Below, piece by piece: positions 34,189 through 43,774 of a DNA stretch of 54,007 nucleotides. The translations under genes were made by a program, and so were the position numbers. The notes beneath the pieces are model-generated. The model searched no databases, was not told the DNA's origin, and saw nothing but the letters and a program-made list of their open reading frames with translations. Source of the DNA: Aphanizomenon flos-aquae FACHB-1287 (GTDB taxonomy: Bacteria; Cyanobacteriota; Cyanobacteriia; Cyanobacteriales; Nostocaceae); the NCBI RefSeq assembly GCF_014698755.1, contig NZ_JACJTO010000031.1, positions 1 to 54,007 of the forward strand, given 5' to 3'. Position 1 is the first letter of the stretch. Each line of letters opens with the position of its first letter.

Positions 34189-37100
34189 ATGAATAATAAA
34201 ACAAAGATAGAAGATTGTGGTTATACATTTATAGGTTCAGCAGTTGATAATTTAGTTCGCCATTTTGAAGGTCAATCATTCCTACAATTATATCCTGATT
34301 TTCGAGAACGGCGAGAACGAGCCAATGAATTATTATTTGATTTAGTTGGTAAACAACCTGGTTTATTTTATATTCGTCGTCAAGGAGCTGCTAAAGAACC
34401 AGGAGAAGAGATTTGGGAGTTAACTATAGCTACAGATCAAGATAACTTTCAATTACCAAAAAGACTGAAAAAATTAGGAAAAACTTTAGGATTTAAAGCT
34501 GCTATTCGTCAAGATGGATATGGTGGATTTAAAATTTTATCAGCTTATTTAATCCAAGAATCACGGGGAAATATTGATGGCTATGCTTTACCTTATTGGT
34601 TGCGACTAATTCCTAATCATCAACAGCGTTTAGATATTCCAAAAACATTATTGGTAAAAATTAAAAATATGCCAATTTGCGGAAATCATGTGCCAACAGA
34701 AGATCAACTTCAAGCCTGGAAAGCCTTTTTAAAAGTTGAAGAACGCATTGCTAAATCTCGACAATTTTGTGTATATTTCCTAAATCATAATAACGGATTA
34801 AACTACCGACAAATCGCTTTAGAAATTAAAATTAATTCGGCTACTTTAGATGGTTCTGAAGAACATTTTTTAGGTGTAGAGAACTTTTGGGAACGGGTAA
34901 GAAAAGCTAAAAATCAAGAAGTTAAATTTTTAGAATCTGTACCAACAGAGAAAAATCGCCGCAATGGTCGTCAACTAGGAACTATTGAAAAAATTGATCA
35001 AAAACATAATTCTATTCATGTTCGATTAGAACGAGAATTAATTGAATATATAGCCAAAGGTAATTATCAACTTCCCAATCATGGCTACTTATTTTTTGAT
35101 GCTGCTGGAGATATAAAACAAATTGAACGTAAAGAAAAAGCCTTGGAACAATTAAGACAAGGACGTACTCAAAATCCCTATTTAGGTAACTTTCTATTTG
35201 ATGCTTCCCAGGCCAGACCGATTATTAAAAGGATTACACTTAAATCAACTGATTTATTATTATCCTCCGCTAATGCTGGACAAAAAGCCGCAGTTGAAAA
35301 AGTCCTTTCAGCAGAGGATCTAGTTTTAATTCAAGGACCACCAGGTACAGGAAAAACTACTGTAATTGCGGAAATTTGCTATCAAATAGCCTTGCGCGGT
35401 GGACGGACATTAATTACATCTCAAGCTAATTTAGCCGTTGATAACGCCCTCAGTCGCTTAGTTCATAATCCTGTTATTCGTGCTATTAGAAAGGGAAAAT
35501 CCGAAAAAGTTGGAGAGGAAGGACAGCCATTTTTAGAAGATCAAGTAATTGGTACATGGCTACAAAATACCGCTACTGACTGCGAAAATAATCTTAATCA
35601 ACGTCACGAAAATATCAAAATCTTAAATCAATTATTACCGTTATTACCACGATTTAAAACCTATTTTTTAGCTGAGGAAGAAACTAATCAACAACAAAAT
35701 GAACTCAAAAATGAAAAAGAAAATTTAGAATTATCTTATCAAAATCAAGAAATTGAATATAATCAAACTTTAGTAAATAAAAATGAAATTGCATCTTTAA
35801 TTACTGGTTTAGAGAATATACTAAAAAAATCAACAAATATAGATTGGGAATCTCCAGAAACTAAAGCTTTTTTCCTCCGTGTTCAACCCTATATAGAAAA
35901 CAATCAACAAGTAGAAGATTTTCGAGAAAATGTCCGTCAAGCTATTAAGTATAGTGAAGAAATTGGTTTTGTCCGTCCTGGTTTTGGTGCATTTGGGTTA
36001 GCGGTTTGGTTACAGGAAAACATCAAAACTCATCTTTCTGAATTTAAATCGGGATTCAATAATGCTAATAATATAGCTGTAGCTGTTTCTGAAGTTGCAG
36101 AATTAGTTGATATTTTTCAACAGCATTCTGTATCCTTGGAGAAATTAGAAACAGATTATCAAAAATTTAGTAACCAAAACGATTTACAGCCAACAATTCA
36201 AATTTGGGAAAATCGCAAACGCGAAATTGATTATATTGTTGCAGCAGTTGTCGAATGGAAATCTACAGCTTATAATAATTTGTATCAAGTTTTAAAAGAA
36301 TGTCAACAATCTGATTTAGTATTAACAGAAAATATGGTAGATTTACCATTAGGTTTATTGATGTTTGCTAAGACATTAAAATTAACTATCGTTCCTAAAA
36401 ATTATAAAATCAGTTTACCAGATTGGGGAGTATTAACAAAAGCTATAGTTTATGAAATTGAAGGTAACTTTACGGATAGAAAAGGCAAGAAATATGATTT
36501 TAGTTATTTTTTACAGCAAAGTTTTAGTCAAATTCCTATAGTATTATCAAAAAGTGATCAAATTCAATGGCAAACAACCTATCAAAAATTCCAAAATTAT
36601 CAACTTCTTAATCCTAAACAGCGAAAATTGCTAGTTGAAAATACTCAAGTCTTTTTAATTAGATTGGAAAAAACTTATGGTAAGTCCTTTGAATGGAATC
36701 ATATTGAAGTTACTCTTACCCGTATTACCCAAGAATTACTAGATATTATTTTAGTTCATGCTCGTCAATGTGTTTTAAGGGTTAAAACTGAAGCTGAACA
36801 ACAATTACAAATTTTACAACAGCAATTAGAAGAACTCCCGAAAAATACAATCTCTTTAGAACAAATATCTGAAGCTAAATCTCAGGTAAAGCAAAGTAAA
36901 GAATCTGCTAATTTAAAAATTGTAGAAGTTATAAATAGTTTACAAGTATTTCGTAAACAGAAAAATATCCCCGCTCCTTTACGGATTTTAGCAGAAAAAT
37001 ATCTGAATAGACAAGCAAATTTTTGGGAACAACCCCAGGAATTTTTCCAGCAAGTTAAATTTTGGGAAAATCGCGTCAATGAAATAGAAACTCTTATTTC

Positions 37101-38493
37101 ATCATTAGCACCTTTTACTATTTTAGAAACAATTAAAAACTCTTTAAATCAAGAATTCATAAATTTGCAAGCAGAAGCTGATATTTATACACAAGAAATT
37201 CAAGAATTAGAAATAAACATATCTGATTTAGAACAACAATTAAAATTACAGTTATCAGATAGTTTAATTCTAGAACGGAATTGGTGGAAGTCAACTTGGC
37301 AAATTATACCAGATAAATTAAAACCAGAATTATCCCATGATGATTTATTTAATTTAGAGTTTTTACGTAGCATCAAAAATAAATTTAAATCATGGAAACA
37401 ACAATTAAAAAGTGAAGAAAATTATCTGCATAAATATCAAAACTTTGTTCAAGATTGGATTACAAAACTCCGTCAACCTTCAGAACAAGACAGCAAAGAT
37501 TTAAGGGGAATTTATTTAGATAATGCTAACGTTGTCGGTATCACTTGCGTTCAAGCTGCAAATTATAATTTTTCAGAAGAATTTCAATCTTTTGATGTTG
37601 TAATTATAGATGAAGTTAGTAAATGCACTCCTCCAGAATTACTAATTCCCGCGTTGAAAGGTAAAAAATTAGTTATGGTAGGAGATCATCGACAATTACC
37701 ACCTATGCTTGATACTAGCACTGTGGAAGAAGTTGCGAAAACAATGGGTAATACTAGAGAAGAATTGCAATTTTTAGAAGAATCATTATTTAAAAATCAG
37801 TTTGAAACTGCAGATAAAAGTATTAAAAAAATGCTGAATACTCAATATCGAATGCACCCGATGATTATGGGAGCAATTAATCAATTTTATCATGGTAAAT
37901 TAGAATGTGGGATTTTAGAACCTGACAGTAAACGCGCTCATAATTTAGCAGGAAAAATCATTCAACCCTATCATCATTTATGTTGGGTAAAAATGCCGCG
38001 AGAAAATGAATTTCAAGAAGAACGCAATGGTACTTCATTTTTTAATACTAAAGAAATTGATGTAATTGCAGGTATCTGTCAACAATTTGAGAATGTTTGG
38101 TTTAATAAAGTTGCTAATGGAGAATCAAAAAAAGAAATAGCTATAATTACATTTTATGGCGCTCAATTAAGAAAAATTGATGAACGTTTGCAATCAGAAC
38201 TTTTTCCTTCTTTACAAATTAGAACGGGTACAGTTGATAGATTTCAAGGTATGGAAAGACCAGTAGTAATTGTCAGTATGGTGCGAAATAATTATCAAGG
38301 AGATGTGGGATTTGCAAATAAACCAGAACGGGTAAATGTGGCCTTTTCTCGCGCTCAAGAATTATTAATAATTGTCGGTTGTCACGATTTATTTACATCT
38401 AAACCCGGTACAGTTGGTAATATGTATTCTCAAGTTGCAAACACCGTTAATCATCATGGAGGTTTTATTGATGTTTCCTATTTCTGTAGTTAA
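34189..38493 (+). CDS. Giant SF1 (Upf1/Dna2-like) helicase with coiled-coil insertion
   Basis: A 1434-residue protein. Walker A (GPPGTGKTT) is at about 382-390 followed by TSQANLAVDNAL (Ia). The next helicase motif, Walker B (VIIDEVSKCTPPE), does not come until about 1137, followed by VGDHRQLPPM (III), NTQYRMHPMI (IV, near 1218), GTVDRFQGMERPV (V, near 1348) and NVAFSRAQ (VI, near 1382). The ~750 residues between motifs I and II are rich in Glu, Gln and Lys and look like long coiled coils. The first ~370 residues have no domain I recognise. It should unwind nucleic acid with ATP. The 3' end overlaps the next gene by 23 bases. Confidence 0.88.
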   Translation: MNNKTKIEDCGYTFIGSAVDNLVRHFEGQSFLQLYPDFRERRERANELLFDLVGKQPGLFYIRRQGAAKEPGEEIWELTIATDQDNFQLPKRLKKLGKTLGFKAAIRQDGYGGFKILSAYLIQESRGNIDGYALPYWLRLIPNHQQRLDIPKTLLVKIKNMPICGNHVPTEDQLQAWKAFLKVEERIAKSRQFCVYFLNHNNGLNYRQIALEIKINSATLDGSEEHFLGVENFWERVRKAKNQEVKFLESVPTEKNRRNGRQLGTIEKIDQKHNSIHVRLERELIEYIAKGNYQLPNHGYLFFDAAGDIKQIERKEKALEQLRQGRTQNPYLGNFLFDASQARPIIKRITLKSTDLLLSSANAGQKAAVEKVLSAEDLVLIQGPPGTGKTTVIAEICYQIALRGGRTLITSQANLAVDNALSRLVHNPVIRAIRKGKSEKVGEEGQPFLEDQVIGTWLQNTATDCENNLNQRHENIKILNQLLPLLPRFKTYFLAEEETNQQQNELKNEKENLELSYQNQEIEYNQTLVNKNEIASLITGLENILKKSTNIDWESPETKAFFLRVQPYIENNQQVEDFRENVRQAIKYSEEIGFVRPGFGAFGLAVWLQENIKTHLSEFKSGFNNANNIAVAVSEVAELVDIFQQHSVSLEKLETDYQKFSNQNDLQPTIQIWENRKREIDYIVAAVVEWKSTAYNNLYQVLKECQQSDLVLTENMVDLPLGLLMFAKTLKLTIVPKNYKISLPDWGVLTKAIVYEIEGNFTDRKGKKYDFSYFLQQSFSQIPIVLSKSDQIQWQTTYQKFQNYQLLNPKQRKLLVENTQVFLIRLEKTYGKSFEWNHIEVTLTRITQELLDIILVHARQCVLRVKTEAEQQLQILQQQLEELPKNTISLEQISEAKSQVKQSKESANLKIVEVINSLQVFRKQKNIPAPLRILAEKYLNRQANFWEQPQEFFQQVKFWENRVNEIETLISSLAPFTILETIKNSLNQEFINLQAEADIYTQEIQELEINISDLEQQLKLQLSDSLILERNWWKSTWQIIPDKLKPELSHDDLFNLEFLRSIKNKFKSWKQQLKSEENYLHKYQNFVQDWITKLRQPSEQDSKDLRGIYLDNANVVGITCVQAANYNFSEEFQSFDVVIIDEVSKCTPPELLIPALKGKKLVMVGDHRQLPPMLDTSTVEEVAKTMGNTREELQFLEESLFKNQFETADKSIKKMLNTQYRMHPMIMGAINQFYHGKLECGILEPDSKRAHNLAGKIIQPYHHLCWVKMPRENEFQEERNGTSFFNTKEIDVIAGICQQFENVWFNKVANGESKKEIAIITFYGAQLRKIDERLQSELFPSLQIRTGTVDRFQGMERPVVIVSMVRNNYQGDVGFANKPERVNVAFSRAQELLIIVGCHDLFTSKPGTVGNMYSQVANTVNHHGGFIDVSYFCS

Positions 38494-39274
38494 AATAATT
38501 GACGACAATTTAAAATATTTAGTTGATAAAATAGAAGCTGAAAATCCTGATTTATCGGTTTTAACAGCGCGTCAATTTCGCTATTATGTAACCCAAAATT
38601 CCTTAGAATTAACTATTAAAGAACCTCGGAAATTTAATATTTTAGAAGAGTTTATTATTCGGGCCGGTATGGAATTTAATCCTCCCCCTACAGCTAATGA
38701 CTTAGCATCTATTTTAGGACTGGATTCTGTATTTGTTAAAAGTACGATTGCTAATTTACAATCTTTACAAACTCTAGCAGATACATCTCAAATTACTGTC
38801 ACCACAGAAGGGAGTTTATTTTATAAACAAGGTTCTGTTCCTAAACCTCCATATTCTGTGTTAATTTATGCAATCACTGATAATTTAGCAGGGAAAATTA
38901 CATTTCAACATCAATCTTTAGAAGATGTTATAATTAAACAGCCATATTTAACAGAATTTGTGAATATTGAAGCAAAAATTTCACCAATTTCTAGTTTACA
39001 ACTTATAGATATTCAAGAAATTGTTCAAACTTCCAATTTACCCCTGCATATTCCCACAGAAGGTAAATTTGTCACCGATTTTAAAATTAAAGGTACTACT
39101 CAAACTATTGAGAGAAATATATCCCTGTTTGTGATTTTTGATGGAAATAAAGATAAATTAAACATCGAAATTAGACGTGGTCAGGAAATTTTAGAAGCTG
39201 CTACTAAGAAGATTGAAGAATTATACAATGAAAAACATATATGTCTAGAAGAATTGTGTCAATTATCTCCATAA
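38471..39274 (+). CDS. Helicase partner protein with a putative winged helix, unknown family
   Basis: A 267-residue protein that I cannot assign. The start ATG at 38471 lies inside the helicase gene and is preceded by GGAGG (38458-38462) at eight bases spacing, so translation is coupled to the helicase. Residues about 65-115 (PPPTANDLASILGLDSVFVKSTIANLQSL, then VTTEGSLFYKQG) resemble a winged-helix domain. The rest is mixed alpha/beta and ends with a helix (ILEAATKKIEELYNEK). No nuclease, metal or membrane motif is visible. Its coupling suggests it acts with the helicase, possibly as a DNA-contacting or regulatory subunit. Confidence 0.7.
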   Translation: MFPISVVKIIDDNLKYLVDKIEAENPDLSVLTARQFRYYVTQNSLELTIKEPRKFNILEEFIIRAGMEFNPPPTANDLASILGLDSVFVKSTIANLQSLQTLADTSQITVTTEGSLFYKQGSVPKPPYSVLIYAITDNLAGKITFQHQSLEDVIIKQPYLTEFVNIEAKISPISSLQLIDIQEIVQTSNLPLHIPTEGKFVTDFKIKGTTQTIERNISLFVIFDGNKDKLNIEIRRGQEILEAATKKIEELYNEKHICLEELCQLSP

Positions 39275-39294
39275 ACTATCAATTTACAATCCAA

Positions 39295-39323
39295 ATTCCC
39301 AACTTCTTAAAGAAGTCGGGAAT
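39295..39323 (+). terminator. Dispersed palindrome after the helicase pair
   Basis: ATTCCCAACTTCTT pairs with AAGAAGTCGGGAAT around a single-base centre, 20 bases after the partner stop. It shares its core with the palindromes at 24724 and 27386. A terminator role is likely but no strong T-run follows. Confidence 0.55.
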
Positions 39324-39459
39324 CTATATCAGAAATAAGCTTTCCCATTCAATTGCAGTATTTCCCAAATTTATCCCACAATAACCCATTGACCAAAGCA
39401 AAAAATTGTGCTATGATCATCACCGAGAATAAATCAATCCAGAAAACTATACAGAACTT

Positions 39460-39714
39460 TTAGTAATAGCCACGTTGTCTTTCTGGTTCTGGTTGAACCA
39501 TAGCAAAATTAGATACATCATACAAGTAGCGGCTGGCTTCCTCTTCTAAACGGTGAATCCAGTAAGGCTCAATGGTGTTACCATGTTGAAGTGCGGCTAA
39601 GTATCCATCCAAATACATCCGCATATCATCCAGACGATAACCGCGATTCCATAATTCGACGAAGGCATCGGTAAGTTTTTGGTAGTAGCGGATAGTTTGT
39701 GTGTCTTGTAGCAT
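39460..39714 (-). CDS. DUF6761-type conserved cyanobacterial protein
   Basis: An 84-residue soluble helical protein starting MLQDTQTIRYYQKLTDAFVE and containing RGYRLDDMRMYLDGYLAAL, PYWIHRLEEEASRYLYD and a Pro/Arg-rich end. I recognise it as a short protein widely conserved in cyanobacteria and annotated as DUF6761; no function is known. The frame extends 18 codons upstream to 39768, but the ATG at 39714 gives the family start. It is convergent with the helicase pair and divergent from the regulator at 40471, with a 750-base gap. Confidence 0.75.
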   Translation of the reverse strand: MLQDTQTIRYYQKLTDAFVELWNRGYRLDDMRMYLDGYLAALQHGNTIEPYWIHRLEEEASRYLYDVSNFAMVQPEPERQRGYY

Positions 39715-40470
39715 AACTGTTGTATAGTCTCGTAGGAATAAGAACTGTAGATATTGACTTACGATCAATGAAGTATCACTTCTTGCCTATGTATTAACTC
39801 ATAAGCTAATATTTTCACCTTGGGTGAGACCCTCCAGCAGCTAAAAACTTAATTAGATATTAAGCCAAAAAATGGGAAATATGGTGATTTTGTAAGGTAT
39901 TTTTACTTTTTTTGTCAAAAATTTGCTCTGAATCACCCTTGGCTATATATTTACAATCACAGAGGGTAATTGACTTTTAGCCAATTTTTTGTACGTTCCT
40001 GTTGATAAATACAAATTTAGCCATGAGTGCAAAATCTGTAAAATCAAGTTTGCGAACTTCCCTCGCAATTTCGGGGGATAAATAACAGGCTGTCTCTACC
40101 TTTGGCAGTAATTAGGTGTAATTTTTATGCTACTCCCTATGGTAAATGATTGTTTCACAAGTCTACCATATCTCTTAGGGAGTAGGACAGATCACTACAA
40201 ATAAACTTTAATAATGGGGGTCAGAACTAAGGAGTCAAGAAAAAGACAGAAGGCGGCAGAAAGAACTGTGTTAATATGATATAAATATGAATGTAATAAA
40301 AATTTAACAAAGCTACCAGTTTGGCTGCAAATAAAGTAAAAAATAAATTTTTGGCAAGGTTTTTTTAAGGGAAATGTAAAGAATATCTCTATTAGGGTAA
40401 CAAAAACTACAAAACCTTGAGCATGAGATTGTTAATTTGAGATTCATCAACGCAAAGGGGTCTTACCACT
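39715..40470. other. Long intergenic region with a structured hairpin
   Basis: About 755 bases between divergent genes. No convincing gene: the longest plus-strand reading from an ATG near 40023 is 20 codons. The main feature is the long imperfect hairpin at 40130-40185. TTCCCTCGCAATTTCGGGGGA near 40058 is another weak inverted repeat. The rest is AT-rich and should contain promoters for both flanking genes. Confidence 0.5.
40130..40185. ncRNA. Candidate structured RNA (long two-part hairpin)
   Basis: CTACTCCCTA (40130-40139) pairs perfectly with TAGGGAGTAG (40176-40185); inside, TATGGTA pairs with TACCATA, leaving a one-sided TCTCT bulge and a ~19-base loop. The element is 285 bases upstream of the response regulator and 415 bases from the DUF6761 start. 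It may be a small RNA, a 5' leader element or a palindromic mobile repeat. No known family recognised. Confidence 0.4.
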
Positions 40471-41241
40471 GTGGGTTCGGTTTGTATAGAAATCGTTGAG
40501 GGGAATCCCCATCTAAGGTCATTATTGGGTTGGCACTTGCAACAACTAGAATACCGAGTTCATCAAGCTGCCAGTATTTATCAAGCCAAGGAAGTATTTA
40601 TCAGCCATCAACCCACTCTAGTCATTCTAGACGCGGATTTATCAGATGGTGATGGTGTGGAGTTTTGTCGCTGGCTACATCATCAACAACAGCCTTTAGT
40701 GCTCATGTTATCCGCTCGTACTAATGAAGCTGATATTGTTACGGGCTTAAAAGCGGGCGCGGATGACTATTTAAGCAAACCTTTTGGAATGCAAGAATTT
40801 TTGGCTAGGGTTGAGGCAATTATCCGCCGTAACCGGACACCTACCGCACCCGCTTATTTAGACTATGGTAGTTTACAAATTGATTTAGTTCAGCGTCGGG
40901 TTCGTTTTCAAGGAGAATTTATTGACTTAACACCCCAGGAGTTTAGCTTATTGTATGTTTTAGCACAAGCTGGAGGTATGGCTTTAAGTAGATCGGAATT
41001 ATTGCGTCGTGCTTGGCCTGATGCTATTGATAATCCACGCACCATTGATACTCATGTTTTATCCCTACGGAAGAAAGTGGAACTTGATCCACGTCAACCC
41101 AGCTTAATTCAAACTATCCGCAATGTGGGATACAGATTTAACATGGAATTTTTGAATGTCAATATTCCGCAAACACAAACAAAATTACCAAGAGAAAGAT
41201 TTATTAATCAAATTCCTGTACTCACTACCCAAAGTTCCTAA
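40471..41241 (+). CDS. OmpR/PhoB-type response regulator
   Basis: A 256-residue cytosolic transcription regulator. The receiver (1-118) has Asp54 (LVILDADL) as phospho-acceptor, LMLSARTNEADIV and the conserved Lys in LSKPFG; the usual acidic pair after the first strand is replaced in part (VEGN instead of VEDD). The winged-helix effector domain (about 128-230) has IDLTPQEFSLLYVLAQ, LRRAW and DTHVLSLRKKVE..IQTIRNVGYRF. The start is GTG at 40471, with AAAGGGG ten bases upstream. No sensor kinase is adjacent. The regulon is unknown. Confidence 0.88.
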   Translation: MGSVCIEIVEGNPHLRSLLGWHLQQLEYRVHQAASIYQAKEVFISHQPTLVILDADLSDGDGVEFCRWLHHQQQPLVLMLSARTNEADIVTGLKAGADDYLSKPFGMQEFLARVEAIIRRNRTPTAPAYLDYGSLQIDLVQRRVRFQGEFIDLTPQEFSLLYVLAQAGGMALSRSELLRRAWPDAIDNPRTIDTHVLSLRKKVELDPRQPSLIQTIRNVGYRFNMEFLNVNIPQTQTKLPRERFINQIPVLTTQSS

Positions 41242-41271
41242 AGCGGGTATCAGAAACCAGGGAACGGTAAG

Positions 41272-42015
41272 TTAAATCCATTCTCCTAGTGCTTGAGTTT
41301 TGGCTTGAGTGAGGCTGGTCGCTAACTGATCCCAATCTATCTCAGCGGCGGGTCGATTGGCAACTAATTGACCTTTTTGAAGATGTAAAAGATGGGTACA
41401 AAATTCTTGGACTAAATCAATTTGGCGATTTACCATCAAAATCGCCGAGGAATGGGCTTGATTTAGGTGGGTGAGTATACTTATTAAATGAGTGGATGTG
41501 GGAGTGTCTAAGGCTGATGTAGGCTCATCTAAAAGTAAAATCTGGGGTTCCGTAACTAGGGCGCGAGTAATGGCAATTAACTGTCTTTGTCCAGCAGCAA
41601 GTTGTACCTCGGTTCGTCCTAACCATTGTTCAGGAATTTGCAGTTGTTCTTGCCAATAACTGACTTTTTCCTGAATCTTTTGCTTTGGTAAACCACGCAA
41701 AATTAAAGGATAAGCCAAAGCTTCCCCAACTGTCATCCCCAATAGTTTAGATTCTTGTTGGACGAGTATTACCTGTTGACGCAGTTGAATAACGGGAATT
41801 TGGCTATATTCCTGATTTTTGAAATAAATTTTGCCACTGGTGGGTTCACTTAAACGGTTAATAAGACGCAATAAAGAGGTTTTACCAGCACCGGATACAC
41901 CGACTATGGACAAGCGATCGCCCGGTGATACCCTCAAGGAAATATCCTGTAGAATTGGGTATTGGTGTTGGTGCTGTAACTGCCCGTAAAAATTAACAGA
42001 TTCTAGCCTGAGCAT
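41272..42015 (-). CDS. Orphan ABC transporter ATP-binding protein
   Basis: A 247-residue cytosolic ATPase. Walker A GVSGAGKTS (near 39-47), Q-loop VILVQQES, Walker B ILLLDEPTSAL and the switch region MVNRQIDL are visible. The signature is LAAGQRQ rather than LSGGQ, and the switch His is replaced by Asn/Arg. Overall it resembles the short FetA/PstB-like ATPases. No permease gene lies next to it, so the partner is elsewhere; it is not a good match to DevA, although the window's DevBC lacks its ATPase. Convergent with the response regulator, divergent from the kinase. Confidence 0.82.
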   Translation of the reverse strand: MLRLESVNFYGQLQHQHQYPILQDISLRVSPGDRLSIVGVSGAGKTSLLRLINRLSEPTSGKIYFKNQEYSQIPVIQLRQQVILVQQESKLLGMTVGEALAYPLILRGLPKQKIQEKVSYWQEQLQIPEQWLGRTEVQLAAGQRQLIAITRALVTEPQILLLDEPTSALDTPTSTHLISILTHLNQAHSSAILMVNRQIDLVQEFCTHLLHLQKGQLVANRPAAEIDWDQLATSLTQAKTQALGEWI

Positions 42016-42092
42016 AGGAAATAGGTAATAAATATATAGATAAGAATGTTATAACCCAGTTAATTATCTGCTTATTTAAGACCGAAAAAATC

Positions 42093-43634
42093 ATGTTAGC
42101 AGGAACAATTTTGCAGAATGGAAAATATACCATCATCCAAGAAATAGGGCGGGGTGGATTTGGTGTTACCTTTAAAGCTATACACCACTATTTAGGTCAG
42201 GAAGTGGTGATGAAAACTATTAATGAAAGATTGCGACAACACCCCGATTTTCCTAAGTTCCAGCGCCAATTTCAAGATGAAGCCAAAAGATTAGCTACTT
42301 GTGTTCATCCTCACATTGTTCGGGTAAGTGACTTTTTTGAGGAAGATAGTTTACCTTACATGGTCATGGAATACATTCCTGGAGATACTTTAGGTGCAAC
42401 ATTTGTTTTACCAGGAATACCCCTACCAGAAGCCACCGCTATTCATTATATCCGCCAAATAGGGGCAGCATTACAAGTAGTACATAATAATGGTTTATTG
42501 CACCGGGATGTTAAACCAGATAATATTATTTTGCGTCAAGGAACTCAGCAAGTCGTACTAATTGATTTTGGCATTGCTAGAGAATTTAATAATGGGGCAA
42601 AACAGACACATACAGGCTTAGTCAGTGAGGGATATGCACCCATTGAACAGTATTTAACTCAAGCTCCACGCACGGCTGCTACAGATGTTTATGGTTTAGC
42701 AGCAACTTTATATGCACTGTTAACGGCACAAGTTCCTATACCTGCATTATTGCGAGACCGGGAAAAAATGCCCTCTCCCCGTGAACTACAACCTCATCTA
42801 AGTGCGGCTATTGATCAAGCAGTTAGCCGGGGAATGGCTGTAGAAGCCCATTTTCGTCCTAAAACAGTAGCAGAATGGCTACAACTCTTACCAGAAAATG
42901 GACCAAATGTGACATCACCCATTTTACCAACTCCAGCGGTACGTACTATTAATTTAGCTAATTTAAAATCAGCATATTTATCTAAACAAGCTACTTCTCA
43001 TTCTCTGGAAACATCATCAAAGGGAAAAAATGCAGGTGTATCTAAGGGAGTGATTAGTATTAGTATTGCTTTATTTGCAGCTATAGCGGGTTTTAGTATG
43101 ATGCGGATATTATTCAAACCTAATTTACAATCATCACCGAAACCAAATTTTGAAAAATCTACTCCCGAATCTAATTCACCGAAATCTATTATAGAAGTAT
43201 CACCATCATCTGTAAATCAAAAAATCCAAAGTTCCCCTTTTAGCGAATCTACACCACTTCGGAAAGTGAGGAAAAAACGCAAAAATATTCCTATTTCTCC
43301 AGAACCAACTCCTACTATTAATAGCAATTCCGAGGAAAAAGCATCTGAAAATAACTCTCAAGCCACTTCACCTCCCAATACGACAATCCAACAATCAATA
43401 CCGGTTGTTACTTTCTCACCATCCTTAATTGATACTCCGCGCGACAGTAAAGAAGTCGAAAAAGTTTCTCCTCCTCCACCCTCAGAAAATACTTTACCGG
43501 AATCTCGTCCTATAGTCACCCCAGCCAAGGAATCTCAACCAGAAAATCCTGCTGCTGTGGTCGTTCCTACTGGAGAAACAAACCCAAATCAAGTACCCGA
43601 AAGTCAACCGCAAAAGGAGGAAAAACCGCAGTAA
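42093..43634 (+). CDS. Membrane-anchored Ser/Thr protein kinase
   Basis: A 513-residue Hanks-type kinase. The kinase domain (about 11-270) has the Gly loop [19 protein letters not shown] (ATP Lys), [21 protein letters not shown] with the catalytic Asp, LIDFGIAR (DFG) and [10 protein letters not shown]. After a linker, one TM helix (about 313-335, [18 protein letters not shown]) anchors it, leaving a Ser/Pro-rich, probably disordered extracytoplasmic tail (336-513) with no sensor domain. Substrates are unknown. The stop codon TAA (43632-43634) directly abuts the 3' end of the convergent tRNA-Ser gene. Confidence 0.92.
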   Translation: MLAGTILQNGKYTIIQEIGRGGFGVTFKAIHHYLGQEVVMKTINERLRQHPDFPKFQRQFQDEAKRLATCVHPHIVRVSDFFEEDSLPYMVMEYIPGDTLGATFVLPGIPLPEATAIHYIRQIGAALQVVHNNGLLHRDVKPDNIILRQGTQQVVLIDFGIAREFNNGAKQTHTGLVSEGYAPIEQYLTQAPRTAATDVYGLAATLYALLTAQVPIPALLRDREKMPSPRELQPHLSAAIDQAVSRGMAVEAHFRPKTVAEWLQLLPENGPNVTSPILPTPAVRTINLANLKSAYLSKQATSHSLETSSKGKNAGVSKGVISISIALFAAIAGFSMMRILFKPNLQSSPKPNFEKSTPESNSPKSIIEVSPSSVNQKIQSSPFSESTPLRKVRKKRKNIPISPEPTPTINSNSEEKASENNSQATSPPNTTIQQSIPVVTFSPSLIDTPRDSKEVEKVSPPPPSENTLPESRPIVTPAKESQPENPAAVVVPTGETNPNQVPESQPQKEEKPQ

Positions 43635-43719
43635 CGGAGAGGGGGGGATTTGAACCCCCGTTGAGTTTCCCCAAAACGCATTTCGAGTGCGTCACCATCA
43701 ACCACTCGGACACCTCTCC
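43635..43719 (-). tRNA. tRNA-Ser (anticodon CGA)
   Basis: The 85-base minus-strand sequence folds as a class II tRNA. The acceptor arm GGAGAGG/CCTCTCC is closed by discriminator G, the D arm contains GAGTGGTTGATGG, the anticodon stem is ACGCA/TGCGT with loop CTCGAAA (anticodon CGA, codon UCG), a long variable arm follows, and the T arm has GGTTCAAATCC. CCA is not encoded. The long variable arm and G73 fit serine. It ends exactly at the kinase stop codon on the other strand. Confidence 0.95.
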
Positions 43720-43774
43720 AAAATGGTGGCCATTAGGATTATAACATAATATGTTTAAAATTCCTATATTTATC

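Noticed and set aside
38372-38470. Longer start for the helicase partner
   Set aside because: It lies fully within the helicase coding frame, and the GGAGG site favours 38471.
41272-42015. Orphan ABC ATPase as the missing DevA
   Set aside because: Its sequence style is closer to FetA/PstB-like ATPases and it is 27 kb away.
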